From Hamadaea tsunoensis DSM 44101 (GTDB taxonomy: Bacteria > Actinomycetota > Actinomycetes > Mycobacteriales > Micromonosporaceae): a DNA stretch of 64,000 nucleotides. The notes beneath the pieces are model-generated. The model did not search any database. It was not told where the DNA came from and worked only from the letters and a program-made list of their open reading frames with translations. Shown piece by piece: positions 34,621 to 43,886 of this stretch. Location of the stretch: assembly GCF_000428945.1 (NCBI RefSeq), contig NZ_AUAX01000014.1:124001-188000 (forward strand). Reading direction: 5' to 3'. The position numbers and the translations under genes were made by a program. Every line of letters starts with the position of its first letter. Position 1 is the stretch's first letter.

Positions 34621-36144
34621 ATGCGCGCAAAGACGACGGCGTACCCGTCGGCCGCCGAGCAGACCAACGAGGCCGACACCATGCCGCGCGGGCAACGACC
34701 GGCAGGCCCGCGAGGCTTCGCCGGCCCGACCGGCGGTCGCATGTCCTATGTGGAAGAACCGATCGAGTATCGTGGGACGACGGTGCAGGTGTGCGGGCTG
34801 TGGCCATTCGGGGTCGGCAGCTCGACGCCGATGGTCGGCGTACCGATGGGACGCCACCTGTACACCGGCAATACAGTCTGCTTCGACCCGATCTCCTGGT
34901 TCACCCGAACGAACCTGATCAACAGCCCGTCGGTGTACATCCTCGGCGAGCCGGCCATGGGCAAGAGTTCCGCCGTACGTCGGATGGTCCTCGGCTTGAC
35001 CGCCCAAGGCGTCACCCCGCTGATCCTCGGCGACCTCAAACCCGACTACGCCGACCTCGTCCGCGCCCTGGGCGGACAGGTGCTGCGGATCGGATCGGGC
35101 CTGGACCGGATCAACCCCCTCGACGCTGGCCCGTGGCGCAACGTGCTGTCGCGCGTCGACGCCAAGACCGGCGCCCAAGTCCGCGCCGGGGTCGTGGCCC
35201 GGCGTACCAACCTGGTCGGCGCGCTCATGCACTTGGTCCGCCGCGGCCCCGTCACCTCCGACGAGACCACCGTCCTGACCGCCGCGATCCGGCTGCTGTC
35301 CGAACGCGAAGACGAGACTCAGCCAGTGCTGTCGGACATCCTGCGAATCATCCAACAGGCTCCGGCCGCGGTGCGAGCCGTGACGCTGTTCACCGCCGAC
35401 ACCGACGCAGACGCTAACCGGTTCCGCGACGACACCGCACCGTTGCAACGCACCCTGCTCGCGCTGCTGCACGGCCCGATGAGCGACACCTTCGAAGGCC
35501 AGACCACCACACCCATCGACCTGGACACCCCGGCGGTGTGCATCGACATCTCCGGCATCGACGAAAACGATGAGCTGCGCACGGCGGCCAGCCTGCTGTC
35601 CACCTGGTCCTACGGCTTTGCCCAGGTCGACGCCGCACACCTGCTCGCCGACCTCGGGCTCGCGCCAGCGCGCACCTTCATGGCCGTCATGGATGAGATG
35701 TGGCGGGCTCTGCGTGTCGGGCATGGTCTGGTCGACCGGGCCGACGGTCTGACCCGCCTTAACCGCCAGCGCGGTACGGGCGTCGCGATGATCACCCACA
35801 GCCTCGACGACGCCGCCGCCCTGCCCACGCCCGAGGACCGGGCCAAGGCCCGCGGCTTCGCCGACCGGTCCGCCGTGCTGATGATCGGCCCCTGCTCGGA
35901 AGCCGAACTCGACGCCGTACACCGCGTACGCAACCTGTCCGACGCCGAACGCCGCGAAGTCCTCAGCTGGACCGCCCCGCCGTCATTCGCCGCCAACGAC
36001 GCCCCACCGGCCGGCCAAGGCAACTTCCTGATCAAGGTCGGCAGCCGGCCAGGCATCCCGGTCCACCTCGAACCAACCAGCGCCGAACTCCGCTGGGGAA
36101 ACACCAACGCCCGCTGGAACCTCCATAAAGGAATGCCGCGATGA
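34621..36144 (+). CDS. VirB4-like conjugation ATPase
   Basis: A 507-residue ATPase. Walker A is G-E-P-A-M-G-K-S-S near residues 113-121, D-L-K-P-D-Y the strand-2 region, and Walker B-like V-M-D-E-M-W-R-A-L lies in the second half, followed by T-R-L-N-R-Q-R-G-T-G and a T-H-S segment typical of VirB4/TraC. It energises assembly and DNA transport. AGGAGGA precedes the ATG; the first 40 residues are disordered. It overlaps the coupling-protein gene by ATGA. Confidence 0.85.
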   Translation: MRAKTTAYPSAAEQTNEADTMPRGQRPAGPRGFAGPTGGRMSYVEEPIEYRGTTVQVCGLWPFGVGSSTPMVGVPMGRHLYTGNTVCFDPISWFTRTNLINSPSVYILGEPAMGKSSAVRRMVLGLTAQGVTPLILGDLKPDYADLVRALGGQVLRIGSGLDRINPLDAGPWRNVLSRVDAKTGAQVRAGVVARRTNLVGALMHLVRRGPVTSDETTVLTAAIRLLSEREDETQPVLSDILRIIQQAPAAVRAVTLFTADTDADANRFRDDTAPLQRTLLALLHGPMSDTFEGQTTTPIDLDTPAVCIDISGIDENDELRTAASLLSTWSYGFAQVDAAHLLADLGLAPARTFMAVMDEMWRALRVGHGLVDRADGLTRLNRQRGTGVAMITHSLDDAAALPTPEDRAKARGFADRSAVLMIGPCSEAELDAVHRVRNLSDAERREVLSWTAPPSFAANDAPPAGQGNFLIKVGSRPGIPVHLEPTSAELRWGNTNARWNLHKGMPR

Positions 36145-37943
36145 GTGGGCGCCGCCCGCGAGGCACCAGCGGCGACGAACCGAGCATCGTCCTCGGCATC
36201 CTCGCCGCTGCCATCCTCGCCCCAGCGTTTCTCGTGTGGGTGCCGCTGGCGCTCGCCCAGCCACCCGACTATCCCGGCGGCGGACCGGTCAGCGTCTTGC
36301 TCGCTCTGGTGCGGGGCCGCATCACCTGGACCGCCGGCGCCACGGCGTACGCGGCCGGCGAGGCGGCGGTCCTAGGCGTACTCGCCGGCCTCGGGTGGCT
36401 ACTGCGCCGGCGTGGACGCGAGGTACGCAGCCGCGTCGACTGGGCCGCCCGGCGCATGGCCAAACCGCGAGACCTCGCCAAACTCTCCCCGGCACATGTC
36501 GCCAAGTCCGCCCAGCGGCTACGCCCCCGCATGCCCGCCACCAGCGACCCGGACGAGCACGGCGTACCGATCGGCACGACCGTCTACGGCGCGATCGCGC
36601 TGCGGCAGACGTGGGAAGACATGGCCATCGACATCTGGGGACCTCGCACCGGAAAGACCACCTCCCGAGCCATCCCGGCGATCGTCGCCGCCCCCGGGCC
36701 AGTGGTGATCACCAGCGTCAAGGGCGACATCGTCGACACCACCCATGACGTACGCGCCCGACGCGGCCGATGCTGGGTCTTCGACCCCATGTACCTGATG
36801 AAGCGCGAGGTCAACGAGCCTGGTTCGCCCACGTTCTACTGGAATCCGCTGCGCGGCATCACGACCATCACCGCAGCGAGGCTGCTGGCCGAACACTTCT
36901 CGTTCTCCGAACAGTCCAACGGGACCATGTCGCCGCGCGATCCGTTCTTTGACACCAAGGCCCAGGACTTCATCGCTGCCCTCATCCTCGCCGCCGCCAT
37001 CACCGCCCGGACGCTGATCGACGTCTACCTGTGGACCACGAACCAGCGTGAGACCGAGCCCGGCGATATCCTCAAAGCCCACGGCTACGCTTTGCCCGCC
37101 GAGTCGATGTACGGGGTTCTGGCCATGCCCGACCGCACCCGGGGGTCGGTGTACGCCATCGCCGAAGCATCCCTGAGCGTCCTGACCGAACCGTCGGTCA
37201 CCGACTGGATCACCCCTGGTCACGGCAACATGGACGAGTTCCTCGTCGACGCGTTCGTTGTCTCCACCGACTCGCTCTACCTGCTCTCCCGCGGCGGGCC
37301 CGGCTCCCCGGCCCCGTTGATCGCCGCGTTCGTCGACGCGGTCCAGCGCGCCGGCGAAGCAGCCGCGCGCCGGTCACCGGGCCGCCGCCTCGACCCGCCG
37401 ATGCTCACCGTGGCCGACGAAGCGGCCAACATCGTGCGGATCAAACGGCTGCCGGACCTGTTCAGCTTCTACGGATCGCTCGGGCTGCCGGCCATCGTGA
37501 TCCTTCAGTCGTACGCGCAAGGCGAGATGGTCTGGGGCGCTGGTGACATGAAGAAGATGTGGGACGCGGCCAACGTGCGCACCTATGGCGGCGGCGTGGT
37601 CGACATCAAGTTCCTGGAAGACCTGTCGCGGCTGATCGGGCACGATTGGCAGATGGTCAAGAGCGTCAGTACGCAGAGCCGCAGCTGGGACCGGACCGTC
37701 AACCGGCAACCGCAGCGACTTCCGCTGCTGGAAGTCGATGACCTGATGGCGCTGCCGGTCGGACGCATGATCCTCATCCCGTCCGGCGCCCCGGCCGTGC
37801 TAGTCCGCACGCAGCCATGGCAAGCCGGCCCGTACGCCGACCAGGTGCGCGAGTCGCTGGCCCACTGGGATCCCGACCCCGGCGAGCACAGCTACGACCC
37901 GGCTTTGCTGCCCGAGGACACCCTGCTGGAGACAAGGCCATGA
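36141..37943 (+). CDS. VirD4/TraG-like coupling protein
   Basis: A 600-residue protein with two N-terminal transmembrane helices (about residues 15-35 and 67-89) and a cytoplasmic ATPase domain. Walker A is G-P-R-T-G-K-T-T near residues 171-178, S-V-K-G-D follows, and Walker B is L-T-V-A-D-E-A-A-N-I. Coupling proteins bring the relaxase-DNA complex to the secretion channel. It overlaps both neighbours by ATGA. Length and motif order match the VirD4 family of Gram-positive systems. Confidence 0.9.
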   Translation: MSGRRPRGTSGDEPSIVLGILAAAILAPAFLVWVPLALAQPPDYPGGGPVSVLLALVRGRITWTAGATAYAAGEAAVLGVLAGLGWLLRRRGREVRSRVDWAARRMAKPRDLAKLSPAHVAKSAQRLRPRMPATSDPDEHGVPIGTTVYGAIALRQTWEDMAIDIWGPRTGKTTSRAIPAIVAAPGPVVITSVKGDIVDTTHDVRARRGRCWVFDPMYLMKREVNEPGSPTFYWNPLRGITTITAARLLAEHFSFSEQSNGTMSPRDPFFDTKAQDFIAALILAAAITARTLIDVYLWTTNQRETEPGDILKAHGYALPAESMYGVLAMPDRTRGSVYAIAEASLSVLTEPSVTDWITPGHGNMDEFLVDAFVVSTDSLYLLSRGGPGSPAPLIAAFVDAVQRAGEAAARRSPGRRLDPPMLTVADEAANIVRIKRLPDLFSFYGSLGLPAIVILQSYAQGEMVWGAGDMKKMWDAANVRTYGGGVVDIKFLEDLSRLIGHDWQMVKSVSTQSRSWDRTVNRQPQRLPLLEVDDLMALPVGRMILIPSGAPAVLVRTQPWQAGPYADQVRESLAHWDPDPGEHSYDPALLPEDTLLETRP

Positions 37944-38389
37944 CCGACCGCGATGCCCTCGATGCCTTGCTCGACGAGCTGTCTCAGCAGGGCCAACAGG
38001 CACCGTCCGATCCGCGGGAGATCCCCGCGGACGGCACCATCGAACCAGCCTATGCCAACCTCGCCAGCTGGGCCGCCGACTGGCTACTACCCACCGTCGA
38101 GCGACGGGTAGCTGAAGGATCACGGGGCGGGATCTATTGGTGCGCACAATGGTGGGCACATCCTGAAGGGCTGCAACGCATCTACGCCCTGTGGCGCGAA
38201 TGGGAACGAGCCCGGATCGAGGAGAACATGAGCGGCTGGTGGCGCGACCACCTCGACCCGCACTTGCGATCCCTGACCGGCGAACACGGCCCGTTCGTAC
38301 AGTGCTCACCTGCCCGCCATTACCCACCCGCTCACCTGCCGGCGGTCGCACTGCCAGATGACATCCTCGGCCAGCTACCTGAAGGGTGA
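37940..38389 (+). CDS. DUF4913 domain protein
   Basis: A 149-residue protein with the DUF4913 pattern: Y-A-N-L-A-S-W-A-A-D-W-L-L-P, W-C-A-Q-W-W-A-H-P-E, A-L-W-R-E-W-E and a later G-W-W-R-D-H-L-D-P-H. This family travels with actinomycete transfer operons and has no proven function. It is the last gene of the secretion operon, coupled to the VirD4 gene by ATGA. An IS element begins 116 bases downstream. Confidence 0.87.
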   Translation: MTDRDALDALLDELSQQGQQAPSDPREIPADGTIEPAYANLASWAADWLLPTVERRVAEGSRGGIYWCAQWWAHPEGLQRIYALWREWERARIEENMSGWWRDHLDPHLRSLTGEHGPFVQCSPARHYPPAHLPAVALPDDILGQLPEG

Positions 38390-38505
38390 GGTCCGTATGC
38401 GGGATTGCAGGGCCTCGGGGCGCGTCATCCAGCAACCAGAATGCTGCGGACACGGGGTTCTCGTGATCTGTAAGGCGGCCTTGTCATGCTGACGGCGTCG
38501 ACTAA

Positions 38506-40197
38506 CCTCCCTCGTTCGCTTAGCCGGTGATCTTGGCTCGGCGAGGTGTCAGCATCGAGGCGTGTCGCTGTTATGTGGTTGCGGGCATGGCGAGGGCCGG
38601 CGTCGGGCCGGGGCCGTGGTCTCCGAAGGTTCCTGCGTGGGTGGTCAGCGACGATTGCTGCTGGTCAGGTGGCTGGTTGTGGGAGGGCGGCCAGGCGGGC
38701 GAAGGCGGCGGCGAGGTCGGCGGCCCAGGGCCAGGTGGCGGGGAGGCGTAGCCGGATCTTTCGGGCGGTGCGGGTGATCCGGGCGGGTACGTGCAGCAGC
38801 CGGTAGCGCAGCTTCTTCGGCTCAGCGCGGGTCAGATAGCCGTCGCAGAGCAGGTGGCGGGTCCAGGCGAGCAGGTCGATGCCGCACAACGCGAGTTCCA
38901 GCCACGCGGCGTTGATCGCGAACTCGCGCGACGGGAACCGGCCGAAGCCTGAGTCCTTGCCGGGGCGGATGCGGTCTTCGACCCTGGCGTGTGCGCGGTG
39001 GCAGACCTCGAGGAACTGCATGCTGCCGTGCCCGATCGGGGTGTCGGTCGCGGTCGCTTGATGCCGCCAGCCGGCGTCGAGGTCGAACAGGGTCAGCTGC
39101 GCGCCGGGGTGCGGTCGTTCGCGGCGGACGATGAACCGTGTGCCCCGCGGGTAGTTATCGCGGTAGCCGGTCGGCAGCAAGGTGGTGATCTCGCAGACCT
39201 GCGCGCTGTCGCGCAGTTCGCCGTCGGCGCCCAGCGCGTCGACCCAGCCGCGCTCGTCGCAGGCGATGATGGCGTCGCGGACCGGTTCGGTGACCGCGAC
39301 CCCGACCGAGAACCGGGCGTTGACGCCCTGTCCGCGCAAGGATCGGATATACGCGAGGAAGCCGTGGCTGGCCCCCGCCGAGTCGCTGCGGATGAGGATG
39401 TCGGTGCCGTGCCGCAGCGGGTCGGGCAGCTGGGCCAGGGCCATGTCGAGCACCGCGATGTGGTCGGCGGTGGTGTTCGACCCCGCGCGGCCCTCGCGCA
39501 GCAGCCCGGCCAGGGCCTCGCCGGTGGCGTCCAGGAAGCACAGCAGCGGGTGGTAGCCGAAGGTCGTCTTCCAGGTCGGGCTGGCGCCTTGCTTGTCGGA
39601 GTGGCAGATCACGATCGTCGCGTCGATGTCCAGCACGATGCCGGGGATCGGCCGCCCGGCCGCGGTGGAGGCCGGCATTCCGCCGCGGGTCTGGAACGCC
39701 TGTGCCCAGGCCAGTTCCCGCGCGGCTGCCCGGGCTTGGCGCAACCGGCCCAGCGCCGCGCTGTCCATAGCGGACAGCAGCCGCCACGCGGTCGGATCGG
39801 AGGCGACCGCGCCGAACAACTCCGGCTGATCGCGTAGCACGGCCAGGTCGGTGATCGTTTCGCCGCCGTCGGCGAGCATCACCGCCAGATCGACCGCGAT
39901 CCGGCCCGGATCATGGCCGCGCTCGCGCTTCCGCAACGGTTTCAGCGCATCGCCGAACCCGCCGGACAGACCGGTGGCGTCGGCCAGGTCGGCCAGCAGC
40001 CGCGCGCCGGCGTGGCCGACCACGCCCCGCCCGTCAGCCGTGACAGCGATCTTCGGACGCGTTGAGGTAGTCTTCACCCTGCGAGTGCTTTCTGAGATGG
40101 ATGGTTTGGGCCTTAGACAAGCCAAATCTTTCCAGATCAGAAGGCACTTTCGCGTTCCTGGACCACGATACGGGCAGCCCTTAGCGAATCGCTGAGG
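38506..40197 (-). mobile_element. Intact IS1380-family insertion sequence, 1,692 bp
   Basis: The left end CCTCCCTCGTTCGCTTAG (38506-38523) and the reverse complement of the right end, CCTCAGCGATTCGCTAAG (40180-40197), are imperfect inverted repeats sharing CCTC, TTCGCT and AG in register. Both ends are flanked by CTAA (38502-38505 and 40198-40201), a 4-bp target duplication. Length and single transposase gene fit the IS1380 family. The element lies between the DUF4913 gene and the 3' end of the dual-HTH regulator, apparently without breaking either. Confidence 0.85.
38665..40077 (-). CDS. IS1380-family transposase
   Basis: A 470-residue DDE transposase. The start is V-K-T-T-S-T-R-P-K (GTG 40077), which fits related IS1380 transposases better than the longer ATG at 40125. 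Key acidic positions appear in V-L-D-I-D-A-T, I-L-I-R-S-D-S-A-G and the C-terminal R-V-E-D-R-I region. The reading frame is uninterrupted, so the element may still move. It cuts and pastes the element using its inverted ends. Confidence 0.9.
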   Translation of the reverse strand: MKTTSTRPKIAVTADGRGVVGHAGARLLADLADATGLSGGFGDALKPLRKRERGHDPGRIAVDLAVMLADGGETITDLAVLRDQPELFGAVASDPTAWRLLSAMDSAALGRLRQARAAARELAWAQAFQTRGGMPASTAAGRPIPGIVLDIDATIVICHSDKQGASPTWKTTFGYHPLLCFLDATGEALAGLLREGRAGSNTTADHIAVLDMALAQLPDPLRHGTDILIRSDSAGASHGFLAYIRSLRGQGVNARFSVGVAVTEPVRDAIIACDERGWVDALGADGELRDSAQVCEITTLLPTGYRDNYPRGTRFIVRRERPHPGAQLTLFDLDAGWRHQATATDTPIGHGSMQFLEVCHRAHARVEDRIRPGKDSGFGRFPSREFAINAAWLELALCGIDLLAWTRHLLCDGYLTRAEPKKLRYRLLHVPARITRTARKIRLRLPATWPWAADLAAAFARLAALPQPAT

Positions 40198-40200
40198 CTA

Positions 40201-40221
40201 ACGGAGCCTAGAGAACTCCGT
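40201..40221. terminator. Small hairpin at the 3' end of the regulator gene
   Basis: ACGGAG (40201-40206) and CTCCGT (40216-40221) form a 6-bp stem spanning the stop codon of the minus-strand regulator gene. It was probably the original terminator before the IS inserted 4 bases away. Confidence 0.35.
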
Positions 40222-43200
40222 CCCTGAGGGCAGTCGCGACCGCTTCATGCCGGCTGGACACACCCATCTTTCTCAAGATGTTCTGAACGTGGACGCCCAC
40301 TGTGTTGGGCGACACGTGCAGACGCGAAGCGATTGCACTGTAGGTCGCTCCCGTCGCCAGCTCGGCCAGAATCGTCAGTTGCGCCCGCGTTAGACCGTAC
40401 GAGCTATTCGCCGGGAGCCGGTCTAGAAACTCACGCGCTGCGTCAAAAAGCGGCGCTGCTTGGATTCGCTGAGCTTCATCGCCAGCCTGGCGTGCGGCGG
40501 ACACGGCTCGGCCGCGATCGCCGGAGCGGAGCGCTACGTCGGCCTCCCGGAGGCGGGCGTACGCTGCCCGGAACGGTTGTCCCAGCGTTGCCCAGCCATT
40601 CGCGATCGCAGCCCAGGCTTCCGGAGAGTCGCTGTGAGTCGTTCGATCGTGTTCGGCTTGAGTTTGCCGAATCAGCCAGCCGATCTCGGTTCCTTGAGGT
40701 TCCGTTCCGGCCGGTGCTGCCCATTCGAGTAGTGCTGCCGCCAGGCCGACGTCACGGCGATCGGCCGCGATGCGCAATCCCACCGCTGCTAGCTGGACAA
40801 CGACACGCGGGTTCGCGGTATCGCGGAGCGCTTGCATGCCCTCCTCCGCCACGGCAGCTGCTCGATCGAGATCGCCTGACCATGCCGCCGCGTCAGCCAG
40901 GCAGCCGTAGAGAGGTCCGATGAACCGGGGATCGACGTTTGGCTCCCGGCGGATCTCCGCCAAGATTCGCTCAGCATCGGCAAACTGACCTTGCGCAACG
41001 TGGATCTCAGCACGGGTCAGCAGGGCGTACATGCTCTCGGCTACCGAACGGCGGCGCAGCATTGAATCCAGATAGGACGCGCCCTCCGCGTATCGCCCGA
41101 GAAGCAGCAGCGCCGCTGCCGCGTTGTCCGCCAAGGCATCGGTCTGCGGAGTGTTCAGCAGATTGTGCTCCTTCGCGTACTCGAGGCCCTCGGTCATCGC
41201 TGTTACGGCCTCTTCAAGCCGTCCGCCTTGCTCCAGGCAGACACCGAGGGCTGCGTAGGCACGAAAAAGATCCTCAAACTGGTCAGACTCCTTGGCGATG
41301 CCGATCGCCGCGTGCAACGCATGACGCGCTTCGTCGATCCTGCCAGTGAAGATCAGCGCCAGACCGAGACTACTCAAGGCGCGGCCTTCCTCCGCACTTG
41401 CTATCACGCTACCGCTCCGGGCCAACTCCGCTGCTCGGCGGGCATGGTTGGCACCCTCTGCGTACCGTCCCTGGCGAATCGCGACGGCCGCCAGTCCTGA
41501 CTGCACCCGTGATGCCAACGCACTGGCATCTTGACCTTCGAGCAGGCCATCTGCTGCCAGGTATGCCTCTGCGGCATCGGCCTGTTGCCCGGCTTCCCAC
41601 AGGTAACTCCCTAGCCGCTCTTGAAGCGCTGCGGCCAGTACGGGAGCGACATCATAATCCACAATAGAGATAGCGCGCCGAACCCATTGCAGGGCTTGCG
41701 CTATGTCGCCTGACGATCGGGCGGCATCTGAAGCTAGGCGCAAAACATGATCCAACGACGTTCCGGTTAGCTCAGCTGCGGCTGGCACGTCCCCCCATAG
41801 GCCCAGCACTCGGTGATACTGAGCAGTGGCCTCTCGGAACGCGTTCAATCGGACTGTCATCGTGGCCGCGCGGAACGCTGCTATCAAGGCTTCGGGCAAT
41901 CGGCCAGCCTCGAACCAGTGGTACGCGAGCGCAGGCGTCAGCTGAGTCTGAGAGGCACGCGCCTCTGTCATTGCCTCGGCGACCCGGGCATGGATGGACG
42001 TGCGTATGGTACGCCGAATCTCGTTATATGCGGTTTCCCGCAGCAACGAGTGCTTGAAGGCGTACCTGTCATTGGGGTCGCGGACGAGGATTTGCTGGTC
42101 GATGCACTCTGCGATGGCGCTATCGAGCAGACTTTCGCTGAGATCGCTAACCGCTGTGAGGAGGTTGTCGTCGGTGTGACGCCCGGCCACGGCGGCGATG
42201 CGAACAACCATACGACCGGCGTCACTGAGCCGGTTCAGTCTGGTCAGCATGAGCTCCCGCAGCGACGGTGGTACCTCGACTTCGTGACTTCCTAGACTGT
42301 CAGTGGCAACTAGTTGACTGGCATAGTATGGGTTGCCATCGGTCAGTTCGTAGTACCGCCGCAACCGCTTCTCCGGTAGCTGTCGGCCCGTACGTGATGT
42401 CACGAACTCATCGAGTTCGGCCAGACTGAACGGCGGCAGCGTCATGTACTCAACTCGCCGCTGGAAGTCCAGGTCGCTAAGCATGATACGTAGCGGGTGG
42501 CGCTGCGGGACCGGCCGGTGCGTACAGACGAGGAGCAGCCGCTCATTGGATTTCGCTTTCGCGACATAGCGCACCAGATCGAGTGTGGATGAATCGGCCC
42601 ATTGTAGATCTTCGAAGATCAGCAGCAGCATCGAATGCCCTCTGCCAATTGCGTCGGCCATTTGCAGCACCGATCCGAAAATCCGTTGCTGGGAATGCGA
42701 CGTCGGCACGGGATCAGAGCCACTGGAAGTCAACGATGTGAGCGTGTTCCAGGGGCGGGAGGCCAGGACATCCCTATTCGCTTCGCCGTGCAGCCGCTCG
42801 AACACCCGGAGGCCCTCGGACAGTGCGCCATACGGCGACGCAAGCATGCCGCTGAGTTCAAAGCAGCTGCCCTGGACGACAAGCGCCCTTTGATGCCTTG
42901 CCCTACTGGCAAGCCACTCCATGAGATGAGTCTTTCCGACGCCTGGGTCTCCCTCGATGACGACGACCGCTGGCTGGTCGCCCTGGGCTTCGGTGAGCAG
43001 TGAGGCGACCCGATGGCGCTGAGCGGCACGCGCCACCAGCGTCGCGCCTGCCTCAACTCGATGGAACCGATCCTGGAATCGGTCAGGGGATGGCGGCCGA
43101 TATGTGTTCCCTAGAGGTTGCTGCGCAACCAGGTCCGCAACAGAAATGTTGAAGACCTCAGCCAATGTGCCAACTTCGTCGATTGTCAGAGACACGCGCA

Positions 43201-43384
43201 CGCCCGACTCGATCTTCGCGAGAGTGCTTCGGGTCAGGGAGGTCGATCCTGCTTCTGCGCACAGGTCCGCGAGTTGGCGAGCCGACAGGCCTGCGCGGTG
43301 ACGAAAATCCCGGACGCGGCCCGCGACCAGCGCGCTGAGGGTAGGACTATCGTCGCCGGTCGAGTCTCGCGGCTCTTGCTCCAT
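40208..43384 (-). CDS. Large regulator: XRE HTH + AAA ATPase + TPR + LuxR HTH
   Basis: A protein of about 1,058 residues. An N-terminal XRE helix-turn-helix (about residues 20-85, G-L-S-A-R-Q-L-A-D-L then T-L-A-K-I-E-S-G) is followed by an AAA ATPase (Walker A G-D-P-G-V-G-K-T, Walker B L-I-F-E-D-L-Q-W-A-D), a long TPR region and a C-terminal LuxR helix-turn-helix (Y-S-A-I-A-S-R-L-H-V-S-P-N-T-V). LAL-type regulators normally have only the C-terminal HTH, so two DNA-binding ends are unusual. Neither candidate start (43384 or 43402) has a clear binding site; the message may be leaderless. CTAGT repeats lie upstream. Confidence 0.85.
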   Translation of the reverse strand: MEQEPRDSTGDDSPTLSALVAGRVRDFRHRAGLSARQLADLCAEAGSTSLTRSTLAKIESGVRVSLTIDEVGTLAEVFNISVADLVAQQPLGNTYRPPSPDRFQDRFHRVEAGATLVARAAQRHRVASLLTEAQGDQPAVVVIEGDPGVGKTHLMEWLASRARHQRALVVQGSCFELSGMLASPYGALSEGLRVFERLHGEANRDVLASRPWNTLTSLTSSGSDPVPTSHSQQRIFGSVLQMADAIGRGHSMLLLIFEDLQWADSSTLDLVRYVAKAKSNERLLLVCTHRPVPQRHPLRIMLSDLDFQRRVEYMTLPPFSLAELDEFVTSRTGRQLPEKRLRRYYELTDGNPYYASQLVATDSLGSHEVEVPPSLRELMLTRLNRLSDAGRMVVRIAAVAGRHTDDNLLTAVSDLSESLLDSAIAECIDQQILVRDPNDRYAFKHSLLRETAYNEIRRTIRTSIHARVAEAMTEARASQTQLTPALAYHWFEAGRLPEALIAAFRAATMTVRLNAFREATAQYHRVLGLWGDVPAAAELTGTSLDHVLRLASDAARSSGDIAQALQWVRRAISIVDYDVAPVLAAALQERLGSYLWEAGQQADAAEAYLAADGLLEGQDASALASRVQSGLAAVAIRQGRYAEGANHARRAAELARSGSVIASAEEGRALSSLGLALIFTGRIDEARHALHAAIGIAKESDQFEDLFRAYAALGVCLEQGGRLEEAVTAMTEGLEYAKEHNLLNTPQTDALADNAAAALLLLGRYAEGASYLDSMLRRRSVAESMYALLTRAEIHVAQGQFADAERILAEIRREPNVDPRFIGPLYGCLADAAAWSGDLDRAAAVAEEGMQALRDTANPRVVVQLAAVGLRIAADRRDVGLAAALLEWAAPAGTEPQGTEIGWLIRQTQAEHDRTTHSDSPEAWAAIANGWATLGQPFRAAYARLREADVALRSGDRGRAVSAARQAGDEAQRIQAAPLFDAAREFLDRLPANSSYGLTRAQLTILAELATGATYSAIASRLHVSPNTVGVHVQNILRKMGVSSRHEAVATALRDGVL

Positions 43385-43419
43385 AACGGAGCAGTCTAGC
43401 ATCCGCAGGCTACGAGGTT

Positions 43420-43480
43420 CATCTAGTGTCTTGTTCGGACGAACTAGTTAGAGCATACTTCGCTCACGGAGCATCTAGTG
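43420..43480. promoter_or_regulatory. Repeated CATCTAGTG boxes upstream of the dual-HTH regulator
   Basis: CATCTAGTG occurs at 43420-43428 and 43472-43480, and the palindrome AACTAGTT lies between them (43442-43449). The spacing from the regulator start (about 36 to 90 bases) fits operators for autoregulation or for the neighbouring small gene. Confidence 0.5.
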
Positions 43481-43586
43481 AGCTGGCCAGCTTCCACGTG
43501 TTAGGTAAGGCCGCCCAGGGTGGCACCCCCAGGCGGCCAACTGCAGAGCATCTCCACCCATTCGACCTGTGAGGAGTACCTGCACC

Positions 43587-43754
43587 ATGAAGACTAATGA
43601 AGGCGAACCGCCCATGGAAGATCCCCAAGGCCCTCCGCCTGCGCACAAAAACGATCAGGAGCGATCGAGCTGGTGGACGGCCGAAAGGATTAGAGCGGTT
43701 GGCTGGTCAGTAGCGCTCGTCGTCGGGGCGCTTCTTGGACGCAAGTTGCTGTAG
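43587..43754 (+). CDS. 55-residue protein with one membrane helix
   Basis: A small frame with a charged N-terminus (E-G-E-P-P, H-K-N-D-Q-E-R) and one transmembrane segment near the C-terminus (A-V-G-W-S-V-A-L-V-V-G-A-L-L-G) ending R-K-L-L. GAGGAG lies 11 bases before the ATG. A strong terminator hairpin begins 11 bases after its stop, which supports expression. It diverges from the dual-HTH regulator and may be its target. Function unknown. Confidence 0.55.
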   Translation: MKTNEGEPPMEDPQGPPPAHKNDQERSSWWTAERIRAVGWSVALVVGALLGRKLL

Positions 43755-43764
43755 CGAAGCAAAC

Positions 43765-43796
43765 TGCTGGTCGAAGGCCCTTGCCTTCGACCAGCA
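43765..43796 (+). terminator. Strong terminator hairpin
   Basis: A perfect 14-bp stem, TGCTGGTCGAAGGC (43765-43778) with its reverse complement (43783-43796), and loop CCTT. No T-run follows, as is common for actinomycete terminators. It separates the small membrane protein gene from the convergent zeta-toxin gene and may work in both directions. Confidence 0.8.
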
Positions 43797-43886
43797 TCCA
43801 CGGTGCCCATTGTCTTCTCCGTCGTGGATCACCTGGCAAGCCTCCCATTTCGCAAGGCGGGCGAGCGCGCGTGCTCAAGGTGGCAG

